Part shown: positions 1 through 11,239 of the stretch, in pieces
Layout of the letters: every line of letters starts with the position of its first letter
Numbering within the stretch: the stretch's first letter is position 1
Source of the DNA: Sciurus carolinensis
Taxonomy: Eukaryota; Chordata; Mammalia; Rodentia; Sciuridae
DNA length: 64,000 nt
NCBI RefSeq assembly: GCF_902686445.1
Contig: NC_062219.1
Location: forward strand, 143,512,057 to 143,576,056
Reading direction: 5' to 3'
Program-made: the position numbers and the translations under genes
Notes under the pieces: generated by a model
The model's database searches: none
What the model saw: only the letters and a program-made list of their open reading frames with translations
Told to the model about the DNA's origin: nothing

Positions 1-888
1 TAGAACTGTGAGAATTTAAGTCCTGCTAATCAATCACTCAGTCTAAGGTATTTTCCTCCAGCCTCTTTTTTTCCCCCTTGGGGAAGGACACTTTGCTAGT
101 TCTAGGATGCTTGCTTTCACGAGTTGTCCTCTACCTCTTTCAATATCTTAACCCCAGTCTTTTGCATTCCAGGGCTTCTGGGGAGAAAGCGGTGGGGACC
201 CTGATGGGAAATGATGTCAACCCCATAGCTGTGCAGCCTATGCTCCATAGTGTCCCAGGGAACAGCATTCTACTGTAGGAAAACAAGGTGAATGAGGTGC
301 TACCGCGCTTCTGAAGCCGTTCTTTCAAGAGAATAACTTGAGTGTAGGTGTGAAACTGTCTTCCATAGACAAAAGTCATTAGAAACGTGGAGATTTGAAA
401 TGACAAGTCAATTGAACTAGTGGACATATTTTAATGTCTAAACAGGTCAATATCAGTCTCCATACCCCACCGAAGCAAACAAACATGTGGAGTCTTTGTT
501 ATTCATATTCTGAAAATGGAAAAGGTTCTGGAGGCCCCCATGGAAGGTGACCACTGGGTGTCATGTCCAGGCAGGACTGGTCATTCCATGCTCTGACCTC
601 ACAGGGAACCATGTGAGGACATTTTCTACAGCAGGTATCTAAGCAGGGGTCTGAGGCTGGGTTTCTGTCCATAAGTACAGGAAGCTCTCGGTGGTGACCT
701 GTGGGACTCCCAGATAGTTAGCGGGTTTGGTGGTTGGCGGTTGGCAGTTGGTGGTTGGTGGTTGTGGTGAGTGGATATTGGATTTTGATTTGGGTTTTTT
801 GTTTTGTCTGGTTTGTTTCATGATTTGATTTGTGTTTCGGCTGGTTATTTTTTTTCAGCTAGCATCCTGAGTGGGGTTCCTGTTTAGG
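1..888. other. Non-coding flank, no gene seen
   Basis: No recognisable gene or interspersed repeat was found here. A short GT-rich run of GGTTGG-like units lies at about 722-775. Small open frames on both strands (for example 140-427 minus) have no recognisable domain and look like chance frames. A pyrimidine run ending in CAG at about 847-858 resembles a splice acceptor just before the kinase pseudogene and is listed separately. Confidence 0.6.
847..858 (+). promoter_or_regulatory. Splice-acceptor-like pyrimidine tract and CAG
   Basis: A T-rich tract is followed directly by CAG about 30 bases upstream of the likely start codon (889) of the kinase pseudogene. It could be the remnant of an acceptor before the coding exon, which would suggest the copy arose by DNA duplication rather than from a processed mRNA. 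T runs followed by CAG are common by chance, so this is weak evidence. Confidence 0.25.
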
Positions 889-2624
889 ATGCATGTGTTT
901 AGGCAGGGTAGTGAGTCTAGTGTAGTGTCACAGGGGCCTGGCTTCTGCGGTGAGCCAGTCTTCCTGGACCAGTACGAGGTCCTGAGGCTCATCGGGCATG
1001 GCCTGTTTGGCCAGGTCCTCCTGGCCCGCCATCACCTGACTGGGGCACAGGTGGAGGTGAAGGTCCTGAAGATGGACGCGTGGGACATGCTGGTCCACTC
1101 TGATCACCACCTGTTGAAGAGGCTGGAGCACCCAGCGTGGTCCAGCTCTTTCAGGTGCTCCTGACCCAGGAGAACCTGTGCATCTTGATGGAGCACGCAG
1201 GTGGGGAGCCGCTACTTCAGCGCATCCCTCGTGGTGGCATGCAGCAGGAGGTGGCCCGAGAATTTTCAGGGAGATGGTGTGTGCCGTGGCCTACTGCCTT
1301 GACAAGGGCGTCGTGCACCAAGACCTGGGGCCAGAGAACATCGTGGTGGACGCCGGCCGCAGTCACATCCAACTCGTCGAATTTGGCACCAGTGCAAGGT
1401 TCACGGCTGGGCAGAAGCTCAACAATTTCTGGGGTACTCTGGCAACCTTGCCCCCAAAATTGTCCTGTGTAAAGAGTATGAGGGCCCCCTGGGGGACATC
1501 TGGAGCCTGGGCGTCCTTCTCTACTTCATGTTGACAGGGAGCCGGCCATTCAGGGGACCACCGCTCAGGACGTGCTGATGAGTGTCGTTTCCACAAGGTT
1601 CCACATCCCCGACTCTGTTCCTGCCAAAGCACAAACGCTCCCCCGCTGGATCCTGAAGGTGAAGCCCAAGAAGCGGCCCACAGTCAAGCAAGCCTTACAG
1701 CACCCGTGGCTGAGCCATGGGGAGCCCTGTGTCCCCCATCCTTCCCGCGAGGCCCTCCCCAGACGCCCAGACCCCGCCATCCTGACCGTGCTGTTTGACG
1801 TGGGTTTCCATCCCCACCAACCTGGGTGTCTCTGGCCAAGAGGAAGTTGATGTGGCCATGGCGACGCACCTCCTCCTGAAGCGCCAGCAAGTCCAGGGCC
1901 TAGGGTGCAGCTCCAGGGCTGGACTGTGCCTCCCTGGCTCAGGCCTGGCCCACGCCCCGAGGTCCTTTCCGAAGTCGCTGTCCTCCCCAGGAGGAGGGCC
2001 AGCGAGCCTGCCCTTGGCACCTTCCCCTTGCCCTGCGAGGATCCCCTGCCTGAAGAGGCCCAAGAGCCAGGGCACAAGGTTACCCGAGGAGCCAGTCTGT
2101 CTGCCATTCCTCTGGGCTGCCTGCCTACAGGGCCCCCCACCAGCAGTTCCTCCTGGTGTGACTCTGGCCTCCCCTTGTCCGACTCCTCCACGGTCTTCGT
2201 GAGGTGGTCCAGGACAGACAGCAGCCCTCGCTCCTCCCTGGACACATCCACAGTTCAAGGCCCTGGACACACAACTGCCTGGAAGCGGGTGAGGAGGAGG
2301 ATCGCTGCCTGTGTCCGAGACTCTGCTGCTGCTGCCCCGGGTCAGCACAAAGTGGCCCCAGTGCCACAGAGAGGAGCGTGCCACAGCCATGAAGAGTCTG
2401 CTTCCAAGAGTCCAGAGCGGAGCCACACACCGCCAGCTGACGGCCTGTCTCCTCCGCCCCACCTGCCGAGGACCTCAGAGACTGTTGTGCCTGGGACGCT
2501 TCACCCTGCCCAGCCCCTCTCTCCTTCCCCTGTTCTCCTGAGTTGGCTTTTTTTTTTTTTTTTCCCCATAAGTTGGCTTCAGACAAGTGGGTTCAGAACT
2601 TTTTGTTCAAAGATTAAAATGTAG
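889..2624 (+). pseudogene. Sperm motility kinase (Smok)-type Ser/Thr kinase pseudogene
   Basis: The reading resembles the rodent Smok family, AMPK/MARK-related kinases linked to sperm flagellar function. Start 889 is preferred because the peptide then opens with a short Ser-rich leader and DQYEVLRLIGHG. Visible in order: glycine loop IGHGLFGQV (991-1017), ATP-binding Lys (1060-1062), HQD in place of HRD with DLGPEN in place of DLKPEN (1316-1339), EFG in place of DFG (1379-1387), APK in place of APE near 1450-1458, DIWSLGVLLYFMLTG (subdomain IX region, before 1545), KPKKRPTVKQALQHPWLS, then a UBA-like DPAILTVLFDVGFHPHQ and a Ser/Pro-rich tail ending near RRRIAACV. The frame changes about seven times (near 1131-1135, 1258-1262, 1449-1455, 1556-1560, 1820-1823, 1846-1849, 1900-1915), each readable as one lost base. 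Loss of the catalytic-loop Lys and DFG Asp argues for a dead kinase even apart from the frameshifts. Family call fairly sure; exact paralogue unknown, so no symbol is given. Confidence 0.85.
2613..2618 (+). promoter_or_regulatory. ATTAAA polyadenylation-signal-like hexamer
   Basis: An ATTAAA hexamer lies at the very end of the last open frame of the kinase pseudogene. No A-rich tail follows within the next 100 bases, so there is no clear mark of a processed mRNA copy. The hexamer may be chance. Confidence 0.25.
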
Positions 2625-5353
2625 ACGGATGGAAAGAAAGGTGGGGCCTCAGGCTGAGGGCAGGGCCAGCACGCCTTCCTCTCCCTGGCCTGGACCTGTG
2701 TCCTGCCTCTGCTGTGTAAGTGGAGATTCACCAGCCTTGAGCCACAAGAGAAGGAGCCAGTATAGAGCACGCACTTGCTCTGAGCTCGTGCAGACAGACT
2801 CTCTGCACCCGACCTGATGTGGAGGGAGTCTCTCCCCTTGAGTCAGTGTAGTCATGACTTTAACTGGTGACCTTGGCCAGAAATAATCCCTCTAAGAGAG
2901 CAGTGAGTGGGGGTGGGAGGAGGGGAATTACCCCTGAGAAGACAAGGGCGACCTCAGTGTTTTAGGACAGCATCTTCCTGAAACCGTGAGCAGGGAAGGA
3001 AGAGATGGGCCAGAGGGCACAGTGGCCCTTCTGAGGGGCCTAGGTAGAGGTGACAGCACTCAGCACTGGGCCACATAAGGACAGTGTAGAGGGAGTTGTG
3101 GAAGGTCTTGCCAGTGACGGGAAGGACAGTGGCAGGGAAGGTCACCCAGGCAACATACACCCAGCTCTGTCATTGTCCTCGGTTGCTGTCCCTTCTGGAA
3201 GCACCGTAGATTAACCTGGTCATCCTTAGCATGCCTGGTCCTGGCCTGGTAGGAAGAGCATCAGGACAGGGAGCAAGTCCTGACATCACAGTTGCACATG
3301 CAGACGCCTCTGCGGGTCTCAGGAGGCCTGCTGTTCATCCACACATTCAGCTGGCTTGTCACTGCCCCACTTGAACCTGGTGTTGGACAACCCCCACCTC
3401 AGCTGTGCCTGTCTCTCCATCCACCGCCTGGCTGCTCTGTCTGGCACCAAGGGTCTGGACCAGGTTCCTGGTCTCCAGAGACTCAGCGTTCCTGTAGGTG
3501 ACCATAGCCAGACTCAGGACTCTCAGCACCATGCAGAGCTTGAGAAAGGAGCTGTGGCCCAAGGCCATGTTGAACCCCAGGGCCTCCACAGATGGCACAT
3601 GACAAAAGCATATTCTTGATCGTCTCAAAGTCAATACCTTAAAGAGCTGAAGGAGGTGGCAGGAATGGAGACCTGCACAGACCTGCAGGGCCGTACCCAA
3701 CCTCTCAGTGACACAGAGCCACTCTGCCAGGCGAGAGCCCCTCAACAAAACAGGACTTTTCCTTTCGAGAATGCAGAAGTGTTTCATTGTCAACAACACC
3801 CAGTGGGGAGACCTGCTGGCTGGGATGAACCACCTTTGCACAGGAACACAGCGTTCCCGAGCACTCCCTTGGAAGGAGCCCCAGCCAGCCAGCCTTCCCT
3901 GTGGACCAGGATTCCAACCTGAGGGAGGAGGCTGCATAGCCAGGCCCGGCCAGGCACAGCCCCCTCCTCCAGCCAAGAGCCAGCAATGCTGTGGGTCCAG
4001 ATCTACTGACTTAGGGATCTTCTGATCGACTGCTGGCAGCTGAGCGGGCCCATGACCCCAACTCTGAGTTTTCCCTGGGTGGCAGCAGTCAAGGCCACCT
4101 TTGCTATATGGAATTTTCTTTCCTATTCTGGGGAGGAACTGTTTTCCACAAGTTTGTTTTTCTTCATGTTGCAAGTGTTTTTTATTTAATAGATAATGTA
4201 TTTTATCCTGTCCTGCCCTCCTCCTCTCTCCTTTCCCCCATTCTACTCAGATGTCTCTGAATAAATTGCTGACAGCTCTGTACGGAGAGATGTTACCCAC
4301 GGGAAGCCAGTATCATCTGTCACGTAAGCACTGAGCACTCAGGTGAGGACTCTAGCAAGGTCCCCAGGATAGCTTGCACTTCGTTTCCAGTTGATTTACT
4401 TTTGAGGGAACTGTCCACTAGGATATGAAGAATTGTACTTTAGACAAGGAAAATCACAGAAGGCTTCAAGGAAGAAGTGAAATCAATTTTTTCTCTTGCA
4501 ATTTGTGCAAATAGACTAGAAAAGGAAAAAATGGTGGAGGCGGATGTGTTTCAGATAATAGTAAAGATAAAGGGTAGAAAAGGCAGTGTGTCCCAAGCTG
4601 GGGATTTGCAATTTGGCACCCTTTACCCACAAAAGAAAGCACCTTGAGGACTTGTATGGTGGATTCATTCTTTATAAGCCATGATCCTGAAAATCAATAA
4701 GGTAATTTGGCTACTTGTTGAAGACAGACATTAAAAGCCATCATGGCTTTTAATTATTTATTTTAATTATTAATTCTATTACAGCAAGTGAAACCTTTTA
4801 TCCAATAGAAAACATTTCTTTCCACTATTTCTGACCTGGATTATGAAATCTCCCTCTTCTATTCCATCCCCATTGACACTTGTGATTATTTGCACTACAT
4901 TTACCTTTGCTCAATCTACAAAGACAATATTTGCCAAAGAAGTGAACAATATAAATAAGACTTCAAAATCATGACTTTTAGAGTTTTAAAATACCAGTCC
5001 CATTCCAACTAGTATTCGAGGTATGAATCTTGATAATCTTTCGTCAAAATAGAAATCTTGAAGCTTGTCATTTGGCATTGCCACATAGGTCTAATTAATC
5101 CATTTAATGTATCTTTGAAAGCAAGGACTGTATTTTTATAGGCTTTTATTCTAGATTTACCTTGGCTGCAGGTATCTGTATATGAGATATTATTGTACCA
5201 TCAAACTTTCACAGATTCAATCGACAGATACTCCTTGAATTTCTCCCATGTACAGGTACAGAATTAGTTTGGGAGAAAATAACCACAAAATAATTGATGG
5301 TGATATGCATATTTTTCAATTAATCATGATAGTTCCAAAATCTGGGCAGCTGC
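2625..5353. other. GC-rich then AT-rich anonymous DNA
   Basis: About 2625-4100 is clearly richer in GC than the rest of the window, which leaves long chance-like open frames on both strands, the longest on the minus strand at 3359-4174 (about 271 residues). I do not recognise a domain, signal peptide or conserved motif in it. An AATAAA occurs at 4260-4265 (+) without other support. From about 4270 to 5350 the sequence turns AT-rich and I see no gene or clear repeat. Confidence 0.5.
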
Positions 5354-5378
5354 AAAAAAAAAAAAAAAAAAAAAAAAG
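5354..5378 (+). repeat. (A)25 tract
   Basis: An uninterrupted run of 25 A. No recognisable SINE or L1 body precedes it, so it may be a simple tract or the tail of an element too diverged to see. Confidence 0.9.
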
Positions 5379-5618
5379 ACACGTTTTACTCAAATTGAAG
5401 AACTGGTAGAGAGGCTGGAATTTTGAAGATAATGAAGGAGAGCAAATCATATATTTATTGAAATAGCATTGCAGGAAGAAAGCAGACCTTTGACCATTAG
5501 CACCTTTACCAATGAGGGAGCGAAGAGGGGAAGTGAAGCATCTAAATCTCTAATTAATGCAGATTTATTACTTGTTAGCAACCTCCTTCATGAGTGAGGC
5601 TGTTGAATGTAACTTCAT

Positions 5619-5620
<2 letters not shown>

Positions 5621-5674
<54 letters not shown>
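5621..5674 (+). repeat. (GA)27 microsatellite
   Basis: A perfect dinucleotide run of about 54 bases (27 GA units). Such a pure purine strand is expected to vary in length between individuals and has mirror symmetry that can form triplex DNA. Confidence 0.97.
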
Positions 5675-5679
<5 letters not shown>

Positions 5680-8600
5680 GAGAGGAAGGCAGCAGGAGAC
5701 CAGCTCATAATCTAGAGGTTGGTTTTCCAGTTAAGGGTAATGAAGAGGCACTGGAATCCTAGGCTGCTAGTAAGATGTGAATTACATTCAGTGAAAAGTA
5801 TTTTAGTAGTCATCTCCAGAATGCATTTCAGAGGAAGGGAATTAGGAAAGCGGCGAGGTGAGGTTTTGATCCTCTGAGTGTGAGCTGATTGATGGGGAAG
5901 AAAGCAAGCATTGTGGAGATGTTGGCACAAAGATGAAATAGGACTGCAAAGTTTGGAGAAAAGTAACATAGGGAGAACAAGGTGACCAGGCTGGTAACGG
6001 TGCAGCATGAGGGGGTGGGAGGCTGCCTAGAGGACCGGCTGCCTCAGTGGTCGGTTAGGTGATATCCTGGAAGGACAGGAAGCACACTCGACCAGTGTCC
6101 TACGGCTGCTGCTGCTGTTGTTTTACAGTAGTTGAAGTTCACGTGCTCTTTTGACAGATGCGCAGATTAAAACTTGAAGCTCCTGATTCCTTGCCTCCCT
6201 CCTGACAAAGAGGACTGATAGTTAACAGAGCTTCTAGCCTCTTTTCCTAAAGCACCGTCCTGAAGGACTGTGGCTTGATCTCTCACAGTCTCCCAAAGCT
6301 AAATCTTTGACCAATTCTCACCATTACTTGAGTAAAATCGGGCCCTTCTTTTGCATTTATGAGTGCCCACACTCTCTCTGCTGTGTTGAGTTCCCAACAC
6401 CAGAAAATGGAACCAAGGGAAGAGTTACCTTGTGAAGCAAAAACGTAATCATCTTGAAAAATAAATACATGCTCAAAGAGTATGTCAACTTGGTGATATT
6501 TCCCCAGCCTTTCAAAAGCACGTAAGGATCATGACAACCTGTCTTCCCTGAGTCTGATAGTCTAGGCCATGGAAAGAGGAACAAGTTAGACCCAAGAAAA
6601 CTGATTTACTATCTGAGATTTGTCATCTTTCAGGATGAAGACCTAAGAAAACTAAATGAATTCTGAACATTGTCCAACTCTGTAAAATGAGATTACTTGA
6701 AATCTTATAAGAAATTATTTTCTAGGGTCCTGTTCTTCATAAATGTCATTGCCCTGCAGTAAACCCCGGCTATGCGACATTTTTAAGCCATTTCCTATAT
6801 GTAGGTGAAAGAAGACAACATCTCAGTTACCTTAGGTTTAGCCTAAACCCTGCTCCACCTCCAGGTCATTTTAGTTTTAAGGAAGGTTGATCAGGGAATT
6901 TTGGCTAAAGTGCTTCATAAACTATAAAATGTTTCAAATACCAAGGCTCTTAATGGGAGAATTTTGTTGGAAGTGCTGCGTTTTGAATACATAAGCAGTG
7001 AATGATGTCATGCTAGGATAGCAGAAGAGTCTGCAAATGATGATTGATAGTGGCTGATAATCATTTTGATTATGATTGGTCGTGACCATGATAATAATGG
7101 TCAATAAGGACAGGCTGGGATAAAAGCCTACTTAGACATCCCCTTTATGAATTTGGACTAAATCAGGAAGCTGCTTCTCCAACTAGAGAGTGTGGTGTCG
7201 GTTCCTGGGCTCTCTTCCTTCAAGCAATTCAGCTTTCCAGTTTGGTCAGGGAGTCATAGGTCACCCAGGGACAGCAGCTCTCTTCTCTGCAGGTGGCATT
7301 TTGAACCAAAAACTAAACTATGGGAAAGAGGTCTGATCTGCAGGTCTGTCTTTGCTCCTATTTGCTGACCTCACCTCCCTTCTGTGACTGAGTCTGCATC
7401 CTCTGCTACAGTGCGTGCTTCCAGGAGAGAAGTCCTGGGCGCACTTCCGGTTCCCTCCGTGGCTTTGTGACTTTAGAGGAGCAACAGAAAGAAGCACTCC
7501 TTCCTTGGAGACACGTGCTTCCCCTTTACCTCCCTCTGACAGGCGCTGTCAGCACTGGAAAGCTCTGGAAGCTCCTCAAAACATAGACTTTAAATAATAA
7601 TTATAATTAATCATAGTAATTAACTTCCATCAGGGTGAGTCACCTATAAATTAGAGCTTCAGTGATCATTTTTTCCAGGTTGCCCTTTAACATTTCCTTA
7701 CTTTAGTCTCACTTCTCTTAAGAAGTAAGTTGCATTTTAAAAAATATTCTTAACTTTTGAAGAGAGCAGAGAGAAGTATTCCCATTCTGTATTTAATGCA
7801 TTTGGAGGGTTGGTATTGGCCCAGTAAATTTTTTCCTTTAGCCACAAAGAAAAAAAGCAGTACATGCTTTATAAAGTAGCCTAATATCTGTGATTATTTC
7901 AATACTGATATTTTTGCTTTTAAATTCCTTCCCAATATTCAAAAGGGCAGCTTATCTCTATAAAATGTTTCCTTTTCCCCTGTCCAATAACACATGGGTG
8001 GGAAGTCAAAACCTTTGTGTTTTTTTTTTTTGAAGCTACTGCCCCAAGCCAGTAAAAGCTGTTTCATCAGCTTTGACTTTAAGTATTTTTCATTTCCCGC
8101 TATCAAATTTAAGGTTTGTGCTCATGAACAAGATATCTGTCAATAATCATGTTTTCAGCAAATGGAGCCAAAGTTAATTTATTCAACACAACAAGATGTT
8201 CTCTTGGTCTTTTCCGCTGAGACTCATTGCCCAATTATTTCACATTCCTGTAGTGTAAAATAAATGTGTGGACTCCACTGAGATATTGCTGGGGTTATTT
8301 ATTTTTCAAAATTTAATAAGAAGGAGGGGAAAGACCTTTCCTCCTAGGATAGGAAACAAAATTAGACTTGACAGTGATACATTATCTATCTTCTTAAGTG
8401 TGAAAACCTTCCACAGAACAGGCAGTTGATTCTCTGTGCATTCAGGTGACTGAGTCTTTCCCGGAGCCGAATTAACTGTCCATTTCTCGCAAGGTTTCAT
8501 TTACTCTGGTCTGATGACCATATATAATTATATCAGATTTTTCCTCATCCAATTCCACCTCTCCATATCCCAGACTTTAGGGAAGCAGGTAAGGAGAAGG

Positions 8601-9318
8601 TGAAGAGTCGGAGACCCCAGCTGGGTTGAGGGACATACGGTGCTTCATCCGCTTCTTGAAACTGAGTCAGATAAGTTTCTTTTCCTCTTTCCCCATTTCT
8701 CACACAGCCGCCAGTGACAGATTCTCTTAACCAACAGTGTAATACCAGGAAAACGATGATAAAGGTAAAAGACAACTACATCTGCGTCTAAGCACCCCCC
8801 ACCAAAATTTTTTTTTTCATCATTTTGGAGACACTTGAAGGCTTTCAGAATTCTTTTATTTTTCCCTTGCAGTCGTCCTGGGTTTGGTTAAAGTGGATGT
8901 ATTCTTAGAGGCAGAGGCATAACAATGGCCTCTACAGGGCAATCAAGTAAATTCCATTTGGAGAAAACAGAACATTATCATAATTAATATTAATTAATAA
9001 ACTAATTTATATTAACTTTATTTGTTTATAAGAAACATGATATTATTCAGACTTAAAGAAAGATATTTCTAGACCTTGTACAAACAGAAAAGTCTATGGC
9101 AAAGGGAGATAGTAATTAAACAAACAGGAAGAGACATTCATCTGCTCTCCTTTGAGAACTTGAAGAGACACACTACTCTATATCAACCCCAATAATAATC
9201 TTTAATTTTTGTCTCTACAGATTCTTAGCCTGGATCATAGTCTTTTTTGTTTTTTTCCTGTAGGGGATGGATACTGGGGAGAGGAATGGTTACTGATTCC
9301 CAGAATTTTAATAAATGC
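5675..9318. other. Anonymous DNA, no gene seen
   Basis: No gene and no repeat that I can name. A T13 run lies at about 8018-8030 and an AT-rich stretch at about 8975-9010. Short open frames (for example 5712-6008 minus, 8545-8775 minus) show no recognisable domain. Confidence 0.55.
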
Positions 9319-9334
9319 AATGCAGGGCCAATTC

Positions 9335-10016
9335 TTTTTTTTATTATTTGTTCTTATTAGTTATAAATGACAGTAGAATGTATTCTAACATATCATACAT
9401 ACATGAAGTACAACTTCCTGTTCTTCTGGTTGTACATGATATGGGATTACACTGGCCATGTATTCATATATGAACATAGGAAAGTTATGTCCCATTCATT
9501 CTACTATCTTTCCTATTCCCATCGCCCTCCCTTCCCTTCATTCCCCCTTGTCTAATCTAAAGTACTTCTATTCTTCCCTACCCACACCCTTATTGTGAGT
9601 TAGCGTCCACAATAAGGTCAGAGAGACCATTTTGCCTTTGGATTTTTGGGATTGGCTTATTTCACTTAGCATGATAGTCTCCAGTTCCATTTATTTACCA
9701 GCAAATGCCATAATTTCATTTACTTTATGGCTGAGTAATATTCCATTCTGTATATATGCCACATTTTCTTTATCCACTCATCTTTTGAAGGACGCCTAAG
9801 CTGGTTCCACAGCTGAGTTATTGTGAATTGAGCTGCTATAAACATTGATGTGGCAGCATCATTATAGTATACTGATTTAAAGTCCTTTGGGCATGTACCA
9901 AGGGGTGGGATAGCTGGGTCAAACGGTGGTTCCATTCTGAATTTTCTTGGGACTCTCCATTCTGCTTTCCAGAGTGGTTGTATCAATTTGCAGTCCCACC
10001 AGCAATGTATGAGTGT
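9335..10016 (-). mobile_element. 5'-truncated LINE-1, antisense, with target-site duplication
   Basis: The minus strand reads the LINE-1 ORF2 C-terminal end. Peptide pieces MIQPLWKAEWRV, PFDPAIPPLGTCP and TSMFIAAQFTITQLWNQ lie in 9720-9986, followed by a 3' UTR running toward the T-rich left end. Flanks carry a diverged target-site duplication: AATGCAGGGCCAATTC (9319-9334) and AATGCAAGACCAATTT (10017-10032), 13 of 16 identical. ORF2p is the L1 endonuclease/reverse transcriptase; only its last part remains here, so the copy cannot move. The duplication divergence suggests an older insertion. Confidence 0.9.
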
Positions 10017-10032
10017 AATGCAAGACCAATTT

Positions 10033-11227
10033 TGATGAGAGAACCCACAGGGTCTGAATTCACCACGTTCCTCCTCTGGGTGATGGTTTGTTGATGTGAA
10101 GATACAATCCTGTCACTACCAGTAACTCTAGGTTTTAGGAGTTACAGCAGAATGGGATCTGCTACTGTGTTGTTAAGGAAAAAACTGATCTGGAAGAAAG
10201 AAGATTGGTAAAGGAGGCAAGTACAAGGTGTGGTTGATGTAGTTGAATTTCAACCTGTAAAGCAAAGCTATGTACCTTTTAAAATGACTTTCATAACAAG
10301 TCTGGAGTTTTAAGGTCTGGGGTAAGATTTCATTCTTGGTCCCGTTTACTTAGGATATAATCCAGAAAAAAGATGGTCCTGAGAGAGTCAATGAAGAATA
10401 GACCCATCTCCAAATCAATCTAGATCTATTGTTATAACTTCCAATTTATTAGTATCATGGATTTGCATGTTAAGTAGCAGCAGCAGAGTGAATTAGGATA
10501 TTTGGAGAATTTCACACTTGCAAATTTTAAATAATACAGTTACTAAGATTAAGTTTTTCCTTTTAATGTTTTTATTAGTTCATTCTAGTTATACACAACT
10601 TTGGGGTTCATTGTGCCATAATCAGACATGCATGACTGGAATGTGCTCCACTTCAGTCCTCAGGACTCCTTTTTAATTTAGAGGTACTTTCTCTTTTCAA
10701 TACTATTAAGAGTTTCATGATTTTTTCTCCTTTTTCTCTAACTTCCTCTCATCCTAAGTCCTTTTCATCTCATAATGACTGATTCTTAAGCCATTTTAGA
10801 TTTAATCAAATGTTTTTCTTTTTGGAAGGAATAGAATGCTAGATCTCTTTGGAGGTATACTTATACATTTTATTATCAATTTTAATCTTGTATTTGTGTC
10901 TGCACTTTAGATTTTCAACATTGTAGGGTTTTTTCCTCTTCTGGTGAAGTTTTTGTCATTGCTAAAACAGTCAATACTCTTTTAAAAAATCAGCAAAAGA
11001 ATTTCTACCTATTGCTACCATGCGTTAATGACTTTCCTTCTCCCCCAAGTTAGTGATTTCATCTGTCAGTCATTGAAAATTATCACATATTTCAGGGGGA
11101 CACAAAGACAAAATGTCATGGTTATTAGGCTATATGGTCCACCTTTTCCTTTAAGGTGTTTATTTGCTTTGTTGGTTTTGTTTTCATTTTTGGTCTTGAA
11201 CAAAGCACTCAAGAAATACTTGATGTT
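10033..11227. other. Anonymous DNA, possible L1 3' UTR scrap
   Basis: No gene seen. About 10557-10675 contains TTTTTATTAGTTCATTCTAG followed by a stretch that looks like the 3' end of another L1 subfamily in antisense, but no ORF2 part is attached, so this is tentative. The rest is AT-rich DNA with short chance frames. Confidence 0.4.
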
Positions 11228-11239
11228 GAAATAAATTTT

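Noticed and set aside
1565..2586. Long minus-strand frames under the kinase
   Set aside because: They are the antisense shadow of the Smok-like sequence, whose plus-strand reading has clear kinase motifs.
3359..4174. Minus-strand open frame of about 271 residues
   Set aside because: No domain, signal peptide or family motif recognised; GC-rich DNA gives long chance frames, and frames on the other strand overlap it.
5621..5674. CRISPR-like or spacer array
   Set aside because: Pure dinucleotide run without spacers. No repeat-spacer array seen anywhere in the window.
9720..9986. Apparent small gene on the minus strand
   Set aside because: It reads LINE-1 ORF2 C-terminal motifs; part of a truncated L1, not a host gene.
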